DNA from: Streptomyces lunaelactis
GTDB lineage: Bacteria > Actinomycetota > Actinomycetes > Streptomycetales > Streptomycetaceae
Length of the DNA: 64,000 nucleotides
Direction: 5' to 3'
NCBI RefSeq assembly: GCF_003054555.1
Contig: NZ_CP026304.1
Location: 5,580,001 to 5,644,000, forward strand
A model generated the notes under the pieces. That model had not been told where the DNA came from, ran no database searches, and was given only the letters and a program-made list of their open reading frames with translations. A program made the translations under genes and the position numbers. Position 1 is the first letter of the stretch. Each line of letters begins with the position of its first letter. Of this stretch, positions 33,028 through 42,603 are shown piece after piece.

Positions 33028-35166
33028 CTACCCCCGCAGGCCCAGCGACCGCCTCAGGAAATCCACCTGAAGCAGCAACAGGTTCTCCGCGATCTGCTCC
33101 TGCGGAGTCATGTGCGTCACCCCCGTCAGCGGCAGCACCTCATGTGGCCGCCCCGCCGCCAGCAGCGCCGACGACAGTCGCAAGCTGTGTGCCACCACCA
33201 CATTGTCGTCCGCCAGGCCGTGGATGATCATCAGCGGCCGCGCGGGGTTCTCCGGCGCCGTCAACCCGTCCTCCGTCACCAGCGAGTTCGCCGCGTACAC
33301 CTCCGGCCGCGCCGCCGGATCGCCCAGATACCGCTCGGTGTAGTGCGTGTCGTACATGCGGAGGTCCGCCACCGGCGCACCCGCCACCGCCGCGTGGAAG
33401 ACGTCCGGCCGGCGCAGTACCGCCATCGCGGCCAGGTAGCCGCCGTACGACCAGCCGCGGATCGCCACCCGCCCGAGGTCCAGCGGGAATTCCCCGGTCA
33501 GCGCCTGCAGCGCCTCGATCTGGTCGTCGAGCGTCAGCGGGAAGTTGTCCTTGATCGCCTTCTCCCAGCCGGGGGAACGGCCAGGCGCGCCACGGCCGTC
33601 CGCGACGATCACCGCGAAGCCCTGGTCCGCGAACCACTGCGAGGTGAGATACGGATTGTGCGCGGCGTACACCCGCTGGCCGTGCGGGCCACCGTACGGA
33701 TCCAGGAGGACCGGAAGCGGACCATCCGATTCCTGATAGTCGGAGGGGAGCAGGACGGCGCACGGAATCCGGTGCGCGCCCCCCTCGCAGAGCCGCACCC
33801 GGGCCGTCAGCACCGGCTGCTCCGCGTACGAGGCGACCACCGCGATCTGCTTGCCGTCCCGCAGCACCTGCACGGACGCGCCACTGACGTCCGTACGGGA
33901 GGAGGCCAGCACCGTCACCCCGCCGGAGCGCACGGCCGAGTGAACTCCCGCGCCCTCCGAGAGCCGTTCGAGCCCCAGCTCATTGACCCGGTACACATGG
34001 ATCTCGCCGATCTCCGGATCCGCGGCCTCCTCGCCCGCCGCAGCCGAGACCAGTACGTCGCTCTCGCCGATGTCCAGCACCGCCCGCAGCTGCAACTGAG
34101 CCCCGGTCAGCGCCCGGTCGCCGACCGCGAGAACCCGGGCTCCGCCCTCGTCCGCGATCCGTACGAGACGCCCGTCCGGCGCCCAGGCCGGCACCCCGGG
34201 GAAGAGGTCCAGCCACACCGGATCCTCGTCAACATGCACCGTCCGGGTCGCGCCCGACTCCGGGTCAACCGCCAGATACAGCTGGGTGCGCTGGTCGCGG
34301 GACTGCACCAGCAGCAGCGGAGCGCCCGCGGACGACCAGTGCACCCGCGCCAGATACGGATAGCGGGACCGGTCCCAGCCCACCTCCGTCCGCTCCCCGT
34401 CCAGTGTGAGGAGGAACAGCCGCACCTCGGCGTTGGGCGTCCCCGCCGCCGGATACGCGACCTGCTCGGGCTCCCGGTCCGGATGCGCGGGATCGGAGAT
34501 CCACCAGCGCTGTACGTCCCGCTCGTCGACGCGGGCGACCAGCAGCCGGTCCGACTCCGGCGCCCACCAGAAGCCGCGTGAGCGGTCCATCTCCTCGGCG
34601 GCGATGAACTCCGCGAGGCCGTAGGCGGTCTGCTCGTCCTCCGGCTCGGCCAGCGCCCTGTCCCCCTCGCCCTCCGCGCCGGTCACCCGCAGCGCGCCCC
34701 GCGCCACATACGCGATGTGCCGGCCGTCGGGGGAGGGGCGGGGGTCGATCACCGGCCCCGGCACCCGCAGTTCGCGCGCCGTCCCGGCGCGCAGCTCGGC
34801 CGCGTACAGCCGCCCGGAGAGCGCGAAAGCCGCCAACTCCACTGCCTGGTCCACCGCATAGCCGACGATGCCCGCCGAACCCTCGCGGCTGCGTTCGCGC
34901 CTGGCCCGCTCGTTCGCGGACAGCTTCTCCACCGCGCCGCCGAGCAGCGTGTCCGGGTCGGCGGCCAGGCGTTCCCTTGCGTCGCGCGCGGGCCTGTCGA
35001 GATCCAGCACCCAGAGCCGGCCGGTCCGGTCGGTCCCGGACGTCGAACGGAGGAACACCACCCGGGAGCCGTCCGGGGACACCGTGAAGGAGCGCGGTGC
35101 GCCCAGGGTGAAGCGCTGGGTCCTGGCGTACTGACGCGGGAAGGAGAGCTGCTGCCTCGAGGTCAT
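33028..35166 (-). CDS. S9-family prolyl oligopeptidase / dipeptidyl peptidase IV-type enzyme
   Basis: A 712-residue serine peptidase. The first ~430 residues form a DPP IV-like propeller (repeated strands such as SPDGRHIAYVA and WAPESDRLLVARV). The C-terminal alpha/beta hydrolase has the nucleophile in RGWSYGGYLAA (Ser near residue 570), the acid in HGLADDNV (Asp near 651) and the base in GVTHMTP (His near 684). No signal peptide is evident, so it should act in the cytoplasm. It lies next to two peptide importers, which makes it a plausible processor of imported peptides (inference). ATG 35166 was preferred to the ATG at 35211 because the conserved region starts there. Confidence 0.9.
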   Translation of the reverse strand: MTSRQQLSFPRQYARTQRFTLGAPRSFTVSPDGSRVVFLRSTSGTDRTGRLWVLDLDRPARDARERLAADPDTLLGGAVEKLSANERARRERSREGSAGIVGYAVDQAVELAAFALSGRLYAAELRAGTARELRVPGPVIDPRPSPDGRHIAYVARGALRVTGAEGEGDRALAEPEDEQTAYGLAEFIAAEEMDRSRGFWWAPESDRLLVARVDERDVQRWWISDPAHPDREPEQVAYPAAGTPNAEVRLFLLTLDGERTEVGWDRSRYPYLARVHWSSAGAPLLLVQSRDQRTQLYLAVDPESGATRTVHVDEDPVWLDLFPGVPAWAPDGRLVRIADEGGARVLAVGDRALTGAQLQLRAVLDIGESDVLVSAAAGEEAADPEIGEIHVYRVNELGLERLSEGAGVHSAVRSGGVTVLASSRTDVSGASVQVLRDGKQIAVVASYAEQPVLTARVRLCEGGAHRIPCAVLLPSDYQESDGPLPVLLDPYGGPHGQRVYAAHNPYLTSQWFADQGFAVIVADGRGAPGRSPGWEKAIKDNFPLTLDDQIEALQALTGEFPLDLGRVAIRGWSYGGYLAAMAVLRRPDVFHAAVAGAPVADLRMYDTHYTERYLGDPAARPEVYAANSLVTEDGLTAPENPARPLMIIHGLADDNVVVAHSLRLSSALLAAGRPHEVLPLTGVTHMTPQEQIAENLLLLQVDFLRRSLGLRG

Positions 35167-35323
35167 ACGACCGAACCTAGCGTTCGTGCGCCCCCATGTG
35201 CTGCTGTGCACCGATCGATGCGTTGGTACGGATAGTTATGATCCGTAGCGCTAGGTGGGTAGGTACCCCCCGGCACATGCAACCTGCCCGTTCCAGACCG
35301 AATATCTGTGGAGGTGAACCGCC

Positions 35324-35518
35324 GTGGCACTCTCGATTTCGGCGGTGGTGCTGCTGGCGATCGTCGTCTTCCTGCTGGTCCGGAAATCCGGGCTGAAGGG
35401 TGGGCATGCGGCGGTCTGCGTGTTGCTCGGGTTCTATCTCGCCGGCTCGTCCATTGCCCCCACGATCAGCGAAGTGACCACCAACGTGGCCGGGATGATC
35501 GGCGGCATCAAGTTCTAA
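35324..35518 (+). CDS. Small membrane protein (64 aa)
   Basis: A 64-residue protein starting at GTG 35324 behind GTGGAGGTG. Two hydrophobic segments (residues about 3-19, SISAVVLLAIVVFLLV, and about 28-48) suggest two membrane passes or a hairpin. It reads like the conserved small hypothetical proteins of Streptomyces. No functional motif is seen. Its stop codon TAA (35516-35518) is the first triplet of a dispersed inverted-repeat element. Divergent from the S9 peptidase across a 157-base promoter region. Confidence 0.75.
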   Translation: MALSISAVVLLAIVVFLLVRKSGLKGGHAAVCVLLGFYLAGSSIAPTISEVTTNVAGMIGGIKF

Positions 35519-35678
35519 GCGGTGTCGGGGAAGTCCGGGTGGGTGGAGGAGCGGGTCGAGGGCCGAGTCTGGCAAGGCGGAGGAAGGAGTCCACGCGGAG
35601 CGTCGGCGACTGACGACAACGCAGCCGGGCGACAGCCATCGGCCCGCGACGCCGCCCGGACTTCCCCGGGGCCGCTTA
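35516..35678. repeat. 163-bp element with terminal inverted repeats
   Basis: The ends are TAAGCGGTGTCGGGGAAGTC plus CGGG (35516-35539) and its inverted partner (35655-35678), matching at 21 of 24 positions. The interior has no convincing gene. The terminal 38 bases (35641-35678) recur inverted at 39643-39680 with one mismatch. It resembles a MITE or palindromic intergenic repeat. The left end supplies the TAA stop of the upstream gene. Confidence 0.65.
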
Positions 35679-35750
35679 GGGCCTCTCGTTCGGATCGTGC
35701 CGGGCTCGCGGGCCGCTCACTCATCCGGGCCGATCCAAACGAAAGACCCC
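35678..35750. repeat. 73-bp palindromic repeat of the TTCGGATC...GCCGGGCTCGCG family
   Basis: Abuts the previous element. The ends AGGGCCTCTCGTTCGGATCG and CGATCCAAACGAAAGACCCC are imperfect inverted repeats. The core CGGATCGTGCCGGGCTCGCG is shared with the copies near 3515 (inverted), 46998 and 51029. Confidence 0.55.
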
Positions 35751-35781
35751 AGGTCCTGTCCGGCCTCGTAGGCTGTCCCGT

Positions 35782-36669
35782 ATGAAGGATCTTCCCGCCC
35801 GGCGTCTGCTCCTGGTGCACGCGCACCCGGACGACGAGACGATCAACAACGGCGCCACCATGGCCCTGTACGCGGCCGCCGGCGCCCAGGTCACCCTGGT
35901 GACCTGCACCCTCGGTGAGGAGGGCGAGGTCATCCCGCCCGACCTCGCCCATCTCGCGCCCGACCGGGAGGACCGGCTCGGCCCCCATCGCATCGGCGAA
36001 CTGGCCGCCGCGATGAAGGAGCTGGGCGTCACCGACCACCGCTTCCTCGGCGGCCCCGGCCGGTTCCGGGACTCCGGGATGATGGGCCTGGAGCAGAACC
36101 ACCGCGAGGGCGCGTTCTGGAACACCGATGTGGACGACGCCGCCCCGCACCTCGTCGAGGTGATCCGTTCGGTGCGTCCGCAGGTGCTCGTGACGTACGA
36201 CCCGCACGGCGGCTACGGACACCCGGACCACATCCAGGCGCACCGGGTAGCGATGCGCGCCGCCGGGCTTTCCGCCGATCCCGGCTACCGGCCCGGCCTC
36301 GGCGAGGCGCACACCATCGCCAAGATCTACTGGAACCGGGTGCCGCGCTCGGTGGCCGAAGAGGGCTTCGCCCGCCTGCGCGACGCCGGAGTGGACTTCC
36401 CCGGCATCGCCGCCATCGACGACATTCCGGGCGTCGTTGACGACTCCGACATCACCGCGGAGATCGACGGCAGGGAGTACGCGGAGCGGAAGGCCGCAGC
36501 GATGCGCGCCCATGCCAGCCAAATCGCCGTGGACGGCCCCTTCTTCGCACTTTCGAACGATCTCGGACAGCCGATGTTCGTCCGCGAGTACTACCAGTTG
36601 GTGCAGGGCGACCCTGGCGCACCGCCCGGTGAGCGTGAACACGATCTGTTCGCAGGGGTGCCGGCGTGA
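35782..36669 (+). CDS. mshB: N-acetyl-1-D-myo-inositol-2-amino-2-deoxy-alpha-D-glucopyranoside deacetylase (MshB)
   Basis: A 295-residue zinc-dependent LmbE/PIG-L deacetylase. It removes acetate from GlcNAc-inositol in mycothiol synthesis, the main low-molecular-weight thiol of actinobacteria. The zinc site is HPDDE (residues 15-19) plus the distal histidine in [12 protein letters not shown] (near 148-156). The length and the extra segments fit MshB better than the S-conjugate amidase Mca. The position also matches mshB upstream of the fdx/dapC block in other actinobacteria. It overlaps the next gene by four bases (GTGA). Confidence 0.92.
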   Translation: MKDLPARRLLLVHAHPDDETINNGATMALYAAAGAQVTLVTCTLGEEGEVIPPDLAHLAPDREDRLGPHRIGELAAAMKELGVTDHRFLGGPGRFRDSGMMGLEQNHREGAFWNTDVDDAAPHLVEVIRSVRPQVLVTYDPHGGYGHPDHIQAHRVAMRAAGLSADPGYRPGLGEAHTIAKIYWNRVPRSVAEEGFARLRDAGVDFPGIAAIDDIPGVVDDSDITAEIDGREYAERKAAAMRAHASQIAVDGPFFALSNDLGQPMFVREYYQLVQGDPGAPPGEREHDLFAGVPA

Positions 36670-37112
36670 GCGGATCCACGAAGGGAACCACGAGCGGATC
36701 AACCGGCGGACAGCATGTGCCGGGTGCCTGGCTCACTCAGTCGCCCAAGCCTGGCCGGATCGCCGCCTACCTCGGACTCGCCGTCCTCGGCGCGCTGGTC
36801 GGCGTCGCCGGCGCGCTGGTCCAAGGGGCCTGGCCCCCCGGCGGATTGGTGCTCGCGCTGCTCGCGTCGGCGGGGCTGTTCTACGGCTCGCTGCGGGCGA
36901 CCGAGACCCAGCTCGGGGTGGTGGCGCCCGCCGTGGGCTGGCTGCTGGCGATCGTCGTACTCAGCATCGGACGCCCGGAGGGCGACGGGATGTTCTCCGC
37001 GGGGGCCGGACCGCTTGTCTACATGCTGGGAGGGATGGCCGTGGCTGTGATGTGTGCCACCATGTCGCGGCCCTCACAACCGGGCGGCGGGCCCGGCCGA
37101 CTTGGCAAGTAG
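36666..37112 (+). CDS. Small integral membrane protein, DUF6113-like
   Basis: A 148-residue protein with a Ser/Gly/Thr-rich N-terminus of about 30 residues and four predicted helices (about 33-55, 60-78, 86-104 and 114-134). It starts at GTG 36666, overlapping the mshB stop by four bases, so it is translationally coupled to it. This arrangement is common in Streptomyces. No functional motif was recognised; a link to mycothiol is suggested only by position. Confidence 0.8.
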   Translation: MSGSTKGTTSGSTGGQHVPGAWLTQSPKPGRIAAYLGLAVLGALVGVAGALVQGAWPPGGLVLALLASAGLFYGSLRATETQLGVVAPAVGWLLAIVVLSIGRPEGDGMFSAGAGPLVYMLGGMAVAVMCATMSRPSQPGGGPGRLGK

Positions 37113-37425
37113 GGGCCCGGCGGAGCAACTCTTCCCGGGTTGTGTGCCTTTCCGCGGTCAACCGGGGGCAGTGCGCCGGACACCGCCCTCACCTGGGGCG
37201 GGACCCCCGTCACGCACTCCGCGCGGCGGGCCCCTAGGGTGGGTCGCCCCAAGGGGTGGGAAGCGGCTGAACTGACCATGCCCGTACGGTCGGCGGAATG
37301 TCGCTTTCCACAGTCCCGGGGTGTCCGTCGGCAGCGGCCAGTATGGTGGTGCGCGCCGCCGAGCCGCCCGCAGCAGTAGCTATCCAGTAAGAAACGGGCG
37401 GCGGAGCCAACCGGGAGAACCTGCT
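37113..37425 (+). promoter_or_regulatory. Intergenic region before the peptidoglycan-binding-type protein
   Basis: No gene is seen in these 313 bases. The distal part should contain the promoter of the following gene; a possible -10 TATGGT lies near 37343. A GGGAGA ribosome site at 37412-37417 precedes the TTG start at 37426. I recognised no strong hairpin or operator. Confidence 0.3.
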
Positions 37426-39645
37426 TTGAGTCGTGAAACTGACAGTTCGTCCTCCGGCCCCCAGGGGCGCGGTGGAGCCGCGTACCCCTCGGGAACACCG
37501 CCGTACGGATCCCGCCAGTATCCGTCGCTGCATCCGCAGGACGCTCCGGACGAGGCCGTTGACGCGGCCCCCGAGCCGCAGCCGGACGAGCCCAGGACCG
37601 AGACCACGCTGACCACGCGTATCCGGATCAACATCCCGGGTTCGCGGCCGATCCCGCCGGTCGTCATGCGTACGCCGATGAGCGACGTGGACGCCGCCGA
37701 CAGACCGGACAGCGAGCGCACGGGCAGCACACCGCGGCCCGATGTGACGCAGGAGACGGCCGCGCCGGTGGCGGAGCCGCCGGCCGAGGAGAAGGCGCCG
37801 ACCAGCGACTGGTTCGCGCCGCGCAAGCCGGGCTCCGGGCCGGGCACCAATGGCGCGGGTCTCTCGACAGCGGCCGCCCAGCCGTCCGCTCCCACCGCTC
37901 CCACCGCTCCTGCCGGGCCCGCGGGTCCCGGCGCGAACGGCGGCGGACCTGGTGCCGGTCTCCCGTACTTCTCCGACGGCCGTCAGGGCGGCCCGGGCCA
38001 GGGCGGTCCCGGCCAGGGCGGCCCCCCGGCGCAGGGCGGTCCTGCGGGGCCGCGTCCCCGCAGCGCGCTCAGCGACCTGGCCACGAACGCCGACGGCCCG
38101 GCCTCCGGTGCGAGCGGCTTCGCCCCCGGCAACAACACGCCTCCGCTGGGTGTCCGTCCGCCGGGTGCGTCGCTCGGACCCACCGGGCCGACGACGGGAC
38201 CGGTCACCGGCAGCGTGCCGCTCGGCGCGCGCCCCGGCGGCCCAGGTCCGGCTCCCGGCGCCCCCGGTCAAGGTCCCCGTGGGCAGGGTCCTGGTGGTCA
38301 AGGCCCCGGTCCCCGTGGCCAAGGTCCCGGTTCCGGCATTCCCGGCGGGCCGCCCCGGATGTCCGACGACACCGCCGTGCTCACCCCGCAGCAGCCCGCC
38401 CAGGAGCCCGGCGGCGGCCATGTCTCCGGTGACACACTCACCAGCGGCATCCCGGTGGTCCCCCCGGACCACCGCTCGCCGTTCCCGCCGCTCGGCGGCC
38501 CGCTCGCCGGTCCCGGCACCGGCCCGAACCCGCTGGTGCCGCAGGGCCCCGGTCCGCAGGGACCCGGCCCGCACGGCTTCGACGACGGTGAGTTCTCCGC
38601 ACCGGAGTTCGCGGCCGGTCCAGGCGGCGGCCCCGCGGGACCCGTGGTGCCCGCCCCCGCTGCCGCGGCCAGGCAGGCCCCCCGGTCGGCGCCCGCCAAG
38701 AAGGGCCGCTCCAAGCTGGTGCTCGCCAGTGCCGGTGTGATCGGCCTGCTCGGTCTCGCCTACGGCGTCGGCCTGCTGCTCGACCACTCCGAGGTACCCA
38801 AGAGCACCACGGTGCTCGGCGTCGACATCGGCGGCGGCACCAAGGCAGACGCGGTCAGCAAACTCGACACGGCTCTCGCCAAGCGCGCCGCCAGCCCGCT
38901 CCAGCTCACCGTGGGCGGCAAGAAGGAGCAGCTCGCCCCGGACAAGGCCGGCCTGTCCCTGGACAGCCAGGCCACCGTCCGCAAAGCGGCGGGCAGCGAC
39001 TACAACCCCGTCTCCGTGATCGGCTCCCTCTTCGGCGGCGAGCGCGTCACCGAACCCGTGATCCTGGTCGACGAGGAGAAGCTGAGCGTCGCGCTCACCG
39101 ACCTGGCGGGCGTATCGGGCTCTGCCTCCGAGGGCACAATCAGGTTCGAGCCCGGCAAGGCGGTCGCCGTACCCGGCAAGGCGGGTCAGACGCTGGACGT
39201 CGGCCGCTCGATGATCTCGGTCAAGGACGCCTATCGCGCCCAGGTCGAGACCGGCAGGCCGAACGTCGTCCAGCTGCCCGTCGCCACCCGCGAGCCGACC
39301 ATCACGCAGACGGAGCTCGACCGGGCGATGAAGGACTTCGCCGAGCCCGCGATGTCCGGCCTGATCACCGTCAAGGCGGGCGGCAAGCAGATCGCGTTCG
39401 GCCCGGCCAAGTCGCTGCCGAAGATCCTTTCCATGAAGGCGATCGACGGCAAGCTCGTCGAGGTCTACGACAAGAAGGCGATCGACGACCTTCTGGACGG
39501 TGTCTTCGACGGCGTCCTGATCACCAAGGGCGACGGCAAGAAGCACCAGGTCTCCGCGGACGATGTCGCCCAGGCGATGGGGACGGCCCTGCGCGGCAGG
39601 ACACCGGCCGAGCGCACCGCCACGATCGAGCTCAACCCGAGCTAA
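37426..39645 (+). CDS. Large Pro/Gly-rich membrane protein with peptidoglycan-binding (PG_binding_4) repeats
   Basis: A 739-residue protein. Residues 1-425 are a low-complexity cytoplasmic region rich in Pro, Gly and Ala (tandem GQGGPGQGG-type motifs). One membrane helix (about 426-453, KLVLASAGVIGLLGLAYGVG) follows. About 285 outer residues contain two or more repeats of the putative peptidoglycan-binding domain found in VanW-type proteins (VLGVDIGGGTKADAVSKLDT, then LSLDSQATVRKA). No VanW catalytic-like domain follows. I chose TTG 37426 behind GGGAGA because the translated start MSRETDSSSSG is typical; GTG 37321 opens the frame but lacks support. The stop TAA is the first triplet of a dispersed repeat. 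It likely links the cytoplasm to the wall; function unknown. Confidence 0.82.
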   Translation: MSRETDSSSSGPQGRGGAAYPSGTPPYGSRQYPSLHPQDAPDEAVDAAPEPQPDEPRTETTLTTRIRINIPGSRPIPPVVMRTPMSDVDAADRPDSERTGSTPRPDVTQETAAPVAEPPAEEKAPTSDWFAPRKPGSGPGTNGAGLSTAAAQPSAPTAPTAPAGPAGPGANGGGPGAGLPYFSDGRQGGPGQGGPGQGGPPAQGGPAGPRPRSALSDLATNADGPASGASGFAPGNNTPPLGVRPPGASLGPTGPTTGPVTGSVPLGARPGGPGPAPGAPGQGPRGQGPGGQGPGPRGQGPGSGIPGGPPRMSDDTAVLTPQQPAQEPGGGHVSGDTLTSGIPVVPPDHRSPFPPLGGPLAGPGTGPNPLVPQGPGPQGPGPHGFDDGEFSAPEFAAGPGGGPAGPVVPAPAAAARQAPRSAPAKKGRSKLVLASAGVIGLLGLAYGVGLLLDHSEVPKSTTVLGVDIGGGTKADAVSKLDTALAKRAASPLQLTVGGKKEQLAPDKAGLSLDSQATVRKAAGSDYNPVSVIGSLFGGERVTEPVILVDEEKLSVALTDLAGVSGSASEGTIRFEPGKAVAVPGKAGQTLDVGRSMISVKDAYRAQVETGRPNVVQLPVATREPTITQTELDRAMKDFAEPAMSGLITVKAGGKQIAFGPAKSLPKILSMKAIDGKLVEVYDKKAIDDLLDGVFDGVLITKGDGKKHQVSADDVAQAMGTALRGRTPAERTATIELNPS

Positions 39646-39680
39646 GCGGCCCCGGGGAAGTCCGGGCGGCGTCGCGAGCC
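39643..39680. repeat. Inverted copy of the 35641-35678 repeat end
   Basis: Starts TAAGCGGCCCCGGGGAAGTC and matches the complement of 35641-35678 at 37 of 38 bases. The first three bases are the stop codon of the preceding gene. Confidence 0.7.
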
Positions 39681-39706
39681 GGTGGCTCACCGCCGTCGTC
39701 GCTGAT

Positions 39707-39740
39707 CAGAGCCCCTGCCCCGTCCCGGGCGGGGGCTCTG
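39707..39740 (+). terminator. Hairpin terminator before recQ
   Basis: CAGAGCCCCTGCCC (39707-39720) pairs with GGGCGGGGGCTCTG (39727-39740) with one mismatch and a six-base loop. Confidence 0.65.
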
Positions 39741-39812
39741 TCACGCCGGGGGCCACGAAGCGGCTCTGCCCATCGGACGGACCTCGCCTCGTGATGCTCA
39801 TAGAATCGCCGG

Positions 39813-41675
39813 ATGAGCGCTCCGGACCTCGACACCCCGCCCAAGGCGAGTGACGCGCTGCAGGTGCTGCATCGCGTCTTCGGTTACAGCTCCTTCCGGG
39901 GGAGTCAGCAGGAGATCATCGAGCATGTCGTCGCAGGTGGTGACGGGCTCGTGCTCATGCCGACCGGTGGCGGCAAGTCGCTCTGCTACCAGATCCCCGC
40001 GCTCGTGCGGAAGGGCGTGGGTGTTGTCGTCTCGCCGCTCATCGCGCTCATGCAGGACCAGGTTGACGCGCTGAGAGCGCTCGGGGTGCGGGCGGGGTTT
40101 CTCAACTCCACACAGGATTTCGACGAGCGGCGGCTCGTGGAGGCCGAGTTCCTTGCCGGGGAGCTGGATCTGCTCTACCTCGCGCCGGAGCGGCTGCGCG
40201 TCGAGTCGACAGTGCGGTTGCTGGAGCGCGGGACCATCTCGCTGTTCGCCATCGACGAGGCGCACTGTGTGGCGCAGTGGGGGCACGACTTCCGGCCCGA
40301 CTACCTGGCTCTGTCCGCGCTGCACGAGCGCTGGCCCGATGTGCCGCGGATCGCGCTGACCGCTACCGCCACCGAGGCCACCCACGCCGAGATCGCGTCC
40401 CGGCTCAAGCTGCAGGATGCCCGGCACTTCGTGGCCAGCTTCGACCGGCCGAATATTCAGTACCGGATTGTGTCGAAGGACGACCCGAAGCGGCAATTGC
40501 TCGCGCTTCTGCGTGCCGAGCACGGCGGCGACGCGGGGATTGTCTACTGCCTGTCCCGGGCCTCTGTGGAGAAGACCGCCGAATTCCTGGTGAAGAACGG
40601 GATCGAGGCGCTGCCCTACCACGCCGGGCTCGATGCCCGTACGAGAGCCGAGAATCAGGCGCGCTTTCTGCGGGAGGACGGGCTGGTGATGGTGGCGACC
40701 ATCGCCTTCGGGATGGGGATCGACAAGCCCGATGTGCGCTTCGTCTGCCATCTCGACCTGCCCAAGTCCGTGGAGGGGTACTACCAGGAGACCGGGCGGG
40801 CCGGGCGCGACGGGCTGCCGTCCACGGCCTGGCTGGCGTACGGGCTGCAGGACGTTGTGCAGCAGCGGAAGATGATCGAGGGCTCGGAGGGGGACGAAGC
40901 GCATCGGCGACGGCTCTCCGCGCACGTCGACGCCATGCTCGCGCTGTGCGAGACGGTCGAATGCCGGCGCGTGCAGCTGCTCGCCTACTTCGGGGAGGAG
41001 AGCAGCCCGTGCGGCAACTGCGATACGTGCCTGACGCCCCCGGAGTCCTGGGACGGCACCGTCCCCGCCCAGAAGCTCCTGTCGGCCGTCGTCCGCCTCA
41101 AGCGTGAACGAGGCCAGAAGTTCGGCGCGGGCCAGGTCACGGACATCCTGCTGGGCCGGAAGACGGCCAAAGTCATCCAGTTCGACCACGATGCGCTGAG
41201 TGTCTTCGGTATCGGTACGGAGCTGCGCGAGGCCGAATGGCGCGGTGTCGTACGGCAGTTGCTTGCGCAGGGGCTCATCGCCGTCGAGGGTGAGTACGGG
41301 ACGCTCGTACTCACCGAGACGAGTGGTGAGGTGCTGGGCGGGCAGCGGGTCGTCTCGCTGCGGCGAGAGCCCGAGAAGAAGGCGGCGGCGCGGACCGAGA
41401 AGACGTCCAAGAAGCGAGCCCCCGTCGATCTGCCCGAAGAGGCCCTGCCCGTCTTCGAGGCACTCCGCGCCTGGCGGGCCGCCACGGCGAAGGAGCAGGG
41501 CGTGCCCGCCTACGTCGTCTTCCACGACGCGACGCTCCGTGAGATCGCGGTCACCTCTCCATCGACCCTGACGGAGCTCGGCACGTTGAACGGGGTCGGC
41601 GAGAACAAGCTGGCGAAGTACGGGCAGCCGATCCTGGACACTCTCGCCGAGGCGGCGAACGGCCTGTCCGAGTAG
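39813..41675 (+). CDS. recQ: ATP-dependent DNA helicase RecQ
   Basis: A 620-residue 3'-5' DNA helicase for replication-fork repair and recombination. Motif I is [15 protein letters not shown] (near residue 50), motif [18 protein letters not shown] (near 147), motif III LTATAT and motif [13 protein letters not shown]. The RQC zinc cysteines lie near 375-408 (CETVECRR, then CGNCDTC). A winged-helix region follows and an HRDC domain ends the protein (about 540-615, [15 protein letters not shown]). It is a full-length RecQ. It stands alone and converges on the transglutaminase-like gene. Confidence 0.95.
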   Translation: MSAPDLDTPPKASDALQVLHRVFGYSSFRGSQQEIIEHVVAGGDGLVLMPTGGGKSLCYQIPALVRKGVGVVVSPLIALMQDQVDALRALGVRAGFLNSTQDFDERRLVEAEFLAGELDLLYLAPERLRVESTVRLLERGTISLFAIDEAHCVAQWGHDFRPDYLALSALHERWPDVPRIALTATATEATHAEIASRLKLQDARHFVASFDRPNIQYRIVSKDDPKRQLLALLRAEHGGDAGIVYCLSRASVEKTAEFLVKNGIEALPYHAGLDARTRAENQARFLREDGLVMVATIAFGMGIDKPDVRFVCHLDLPKSVEGYYQETGRAGRDGLPSTAWLAYGLQDVVQQRKMIEGSEGDEAHRRRLSAHVDAMLALCETVECRRVQLLAYFGEESSPCGNCDTCLTPPESWDGTVPAQKLLSAVVRLKRERGQKFGAGQVTDILLGRKTAKVIQFDHDALSVFGIGTELREAEWRGVVRQLLAQGLIAVEGEYGTLVLTETSGEVLGGQRVVSLRREPEKKAAARTEKTSKKRAPVDLPEEALPVFEALRAWRAATAKEQGVPAYVVFHDATLREIAVTSPSTLTELGTLNGVGENKLAKYGQPILDTLAEAANGLSE

Positions 41676-41737
41676 CGGAACTCTACGAATGCCGTTCGCA
41701 CCGTCGACATGCGCACGGTGGGTACCGCAGGGGGAAA

Positions 41738-42586
41738 TCAGTTCAGCATCGCCCGCGCCGCCCGCGCCCGCCCCTTGATCGCGTCCGCTGCCGTCTGGTC
41801 CACCGCCCCCACCACCTCCGCGTACGCGTCCATCTCCGCCGCCCCCGCCGAGAACTCCCCGCGCTGTACGAGCAGCTGGGCCCGTTCGTAGCGCAGGCGT
41901 GCCGGGTGGGACGGCAGCAGCAGGGACAGGTCGAGCGCCCACAGTGCGACGTCCGACCGTTCCGGGCGGGTCGCCGCCCAGGCACGGATGTTGTTCAGGA
42001 TGCGCACCACCACGTGGAGCGGGTCCGCCGGGGTCAGCATCGACGGGTCGAGCGGCGCGCCGGTCGCGCCCGCGACCAGCAGTTCCGCGTCCGGGCCCGT
42101 CAGCCGGCGCCCGCCCGCGAAGGGGTCCGCGAGTACCTGCTCGTGCGGGTCGCCGAAGCCGACCACGAAGTGGCCCGGCAGCGCGACCCCGTACACCGGC
42201 GCACCCGCGCGGCGTGCCACCTCGATCCAGACCACCGAGAGGAGGATCGGCAGGCCCCGGCGGCGGCGCAGCACCTCGTGCAGCAGGGAGGACTCCAGAC
42301 GCTGGTAGTCGCCGTGGGAGCCCCTGAAGTCGCAGCGCGTGCCCAGAAGTTCGGCCAGTGCCGCCGCCCACGCCCGCGGGCCGACCAGGCCGAAGGGGAG
42401 CAGTCCGGCGAGCCGGTCCAGTTCGATCTGGGCCGCGTCCAGGTCCTCCTCCCGCACGGACGGGTCCGCCACCGCGCCCACCAGCAGGCACAGCAGCGCG
42501 AGGTCGGGCCGCTCGGCGCGGGCCTCCTCGGCGAACTGCCGCAGCCGGTCGCCCGGGGCACCGGGGGAGGGGGATTCGTCGTGCAT
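41738..42586 (-). CDS. Transglutaminase-like (SirB1/Transglut_core2) protein
   Basis: A 282-residue cytoplasmic protein. The central region CDFRGSHGDYQRLESSLLHEV, then RRGLPILLSVVWIEVARRAG and GVALPGHFVVGFG, is the Transglut_core2 fold of SirB1-type proteins. A TPR-like C-terminal part follows (LRYERAQLLVQRGEFSAGAA). No enzymatic activity is established for this group. ATG 42586 was chosen at MHDESPSPG; the frame stays open upstream through the neighbouring gene. It is co-oriented with the GNAT gene, 17 bases downstream of it, so the two probably share a transcript. Confidence 0.82.
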   Translation of the reverse strand: MHDESPSPGAPGDRLRQFAEEARAERPDLALLCLLVGAVADPSVREEDLDAAQIELDRLAGLLPFGLVGPRAWAAALAELLGTRCDFRGSHGDYQRLESSLLHEVLRRRRGLPILLSVVWIEVARRAGAPVYGVALPGHFVVGFGDPHEQVLADPFAGGRRLTGPDAELLVAGATGAPLDPSMLTPADPLHVVVRILNNIRAWAATRPERSDVALWALDLSLLLPSHPARLRYERAQLLVQRGEFSAGAAEMDAYAEVVGAVDQTAADAIKGRARAARAMLN

Positions 42587-42603
42587 ATGCGATTCGTACC
42601 CGC

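Noticed and set aside
35519..35781. Small gene in the gap before mshB
   Set aside because: The open frame (35522-35785) lies almost wholly inside two palindromic repeats and has no ribosome site.
37980..38340. GC-rich tandem GGCCAGGGCGGTCC-type repeats as a non-coding element
   Set aside because: They are in frame with the Gly/Pro-rich cytoplasmic part of the peptidoglycan-binding-type protein.
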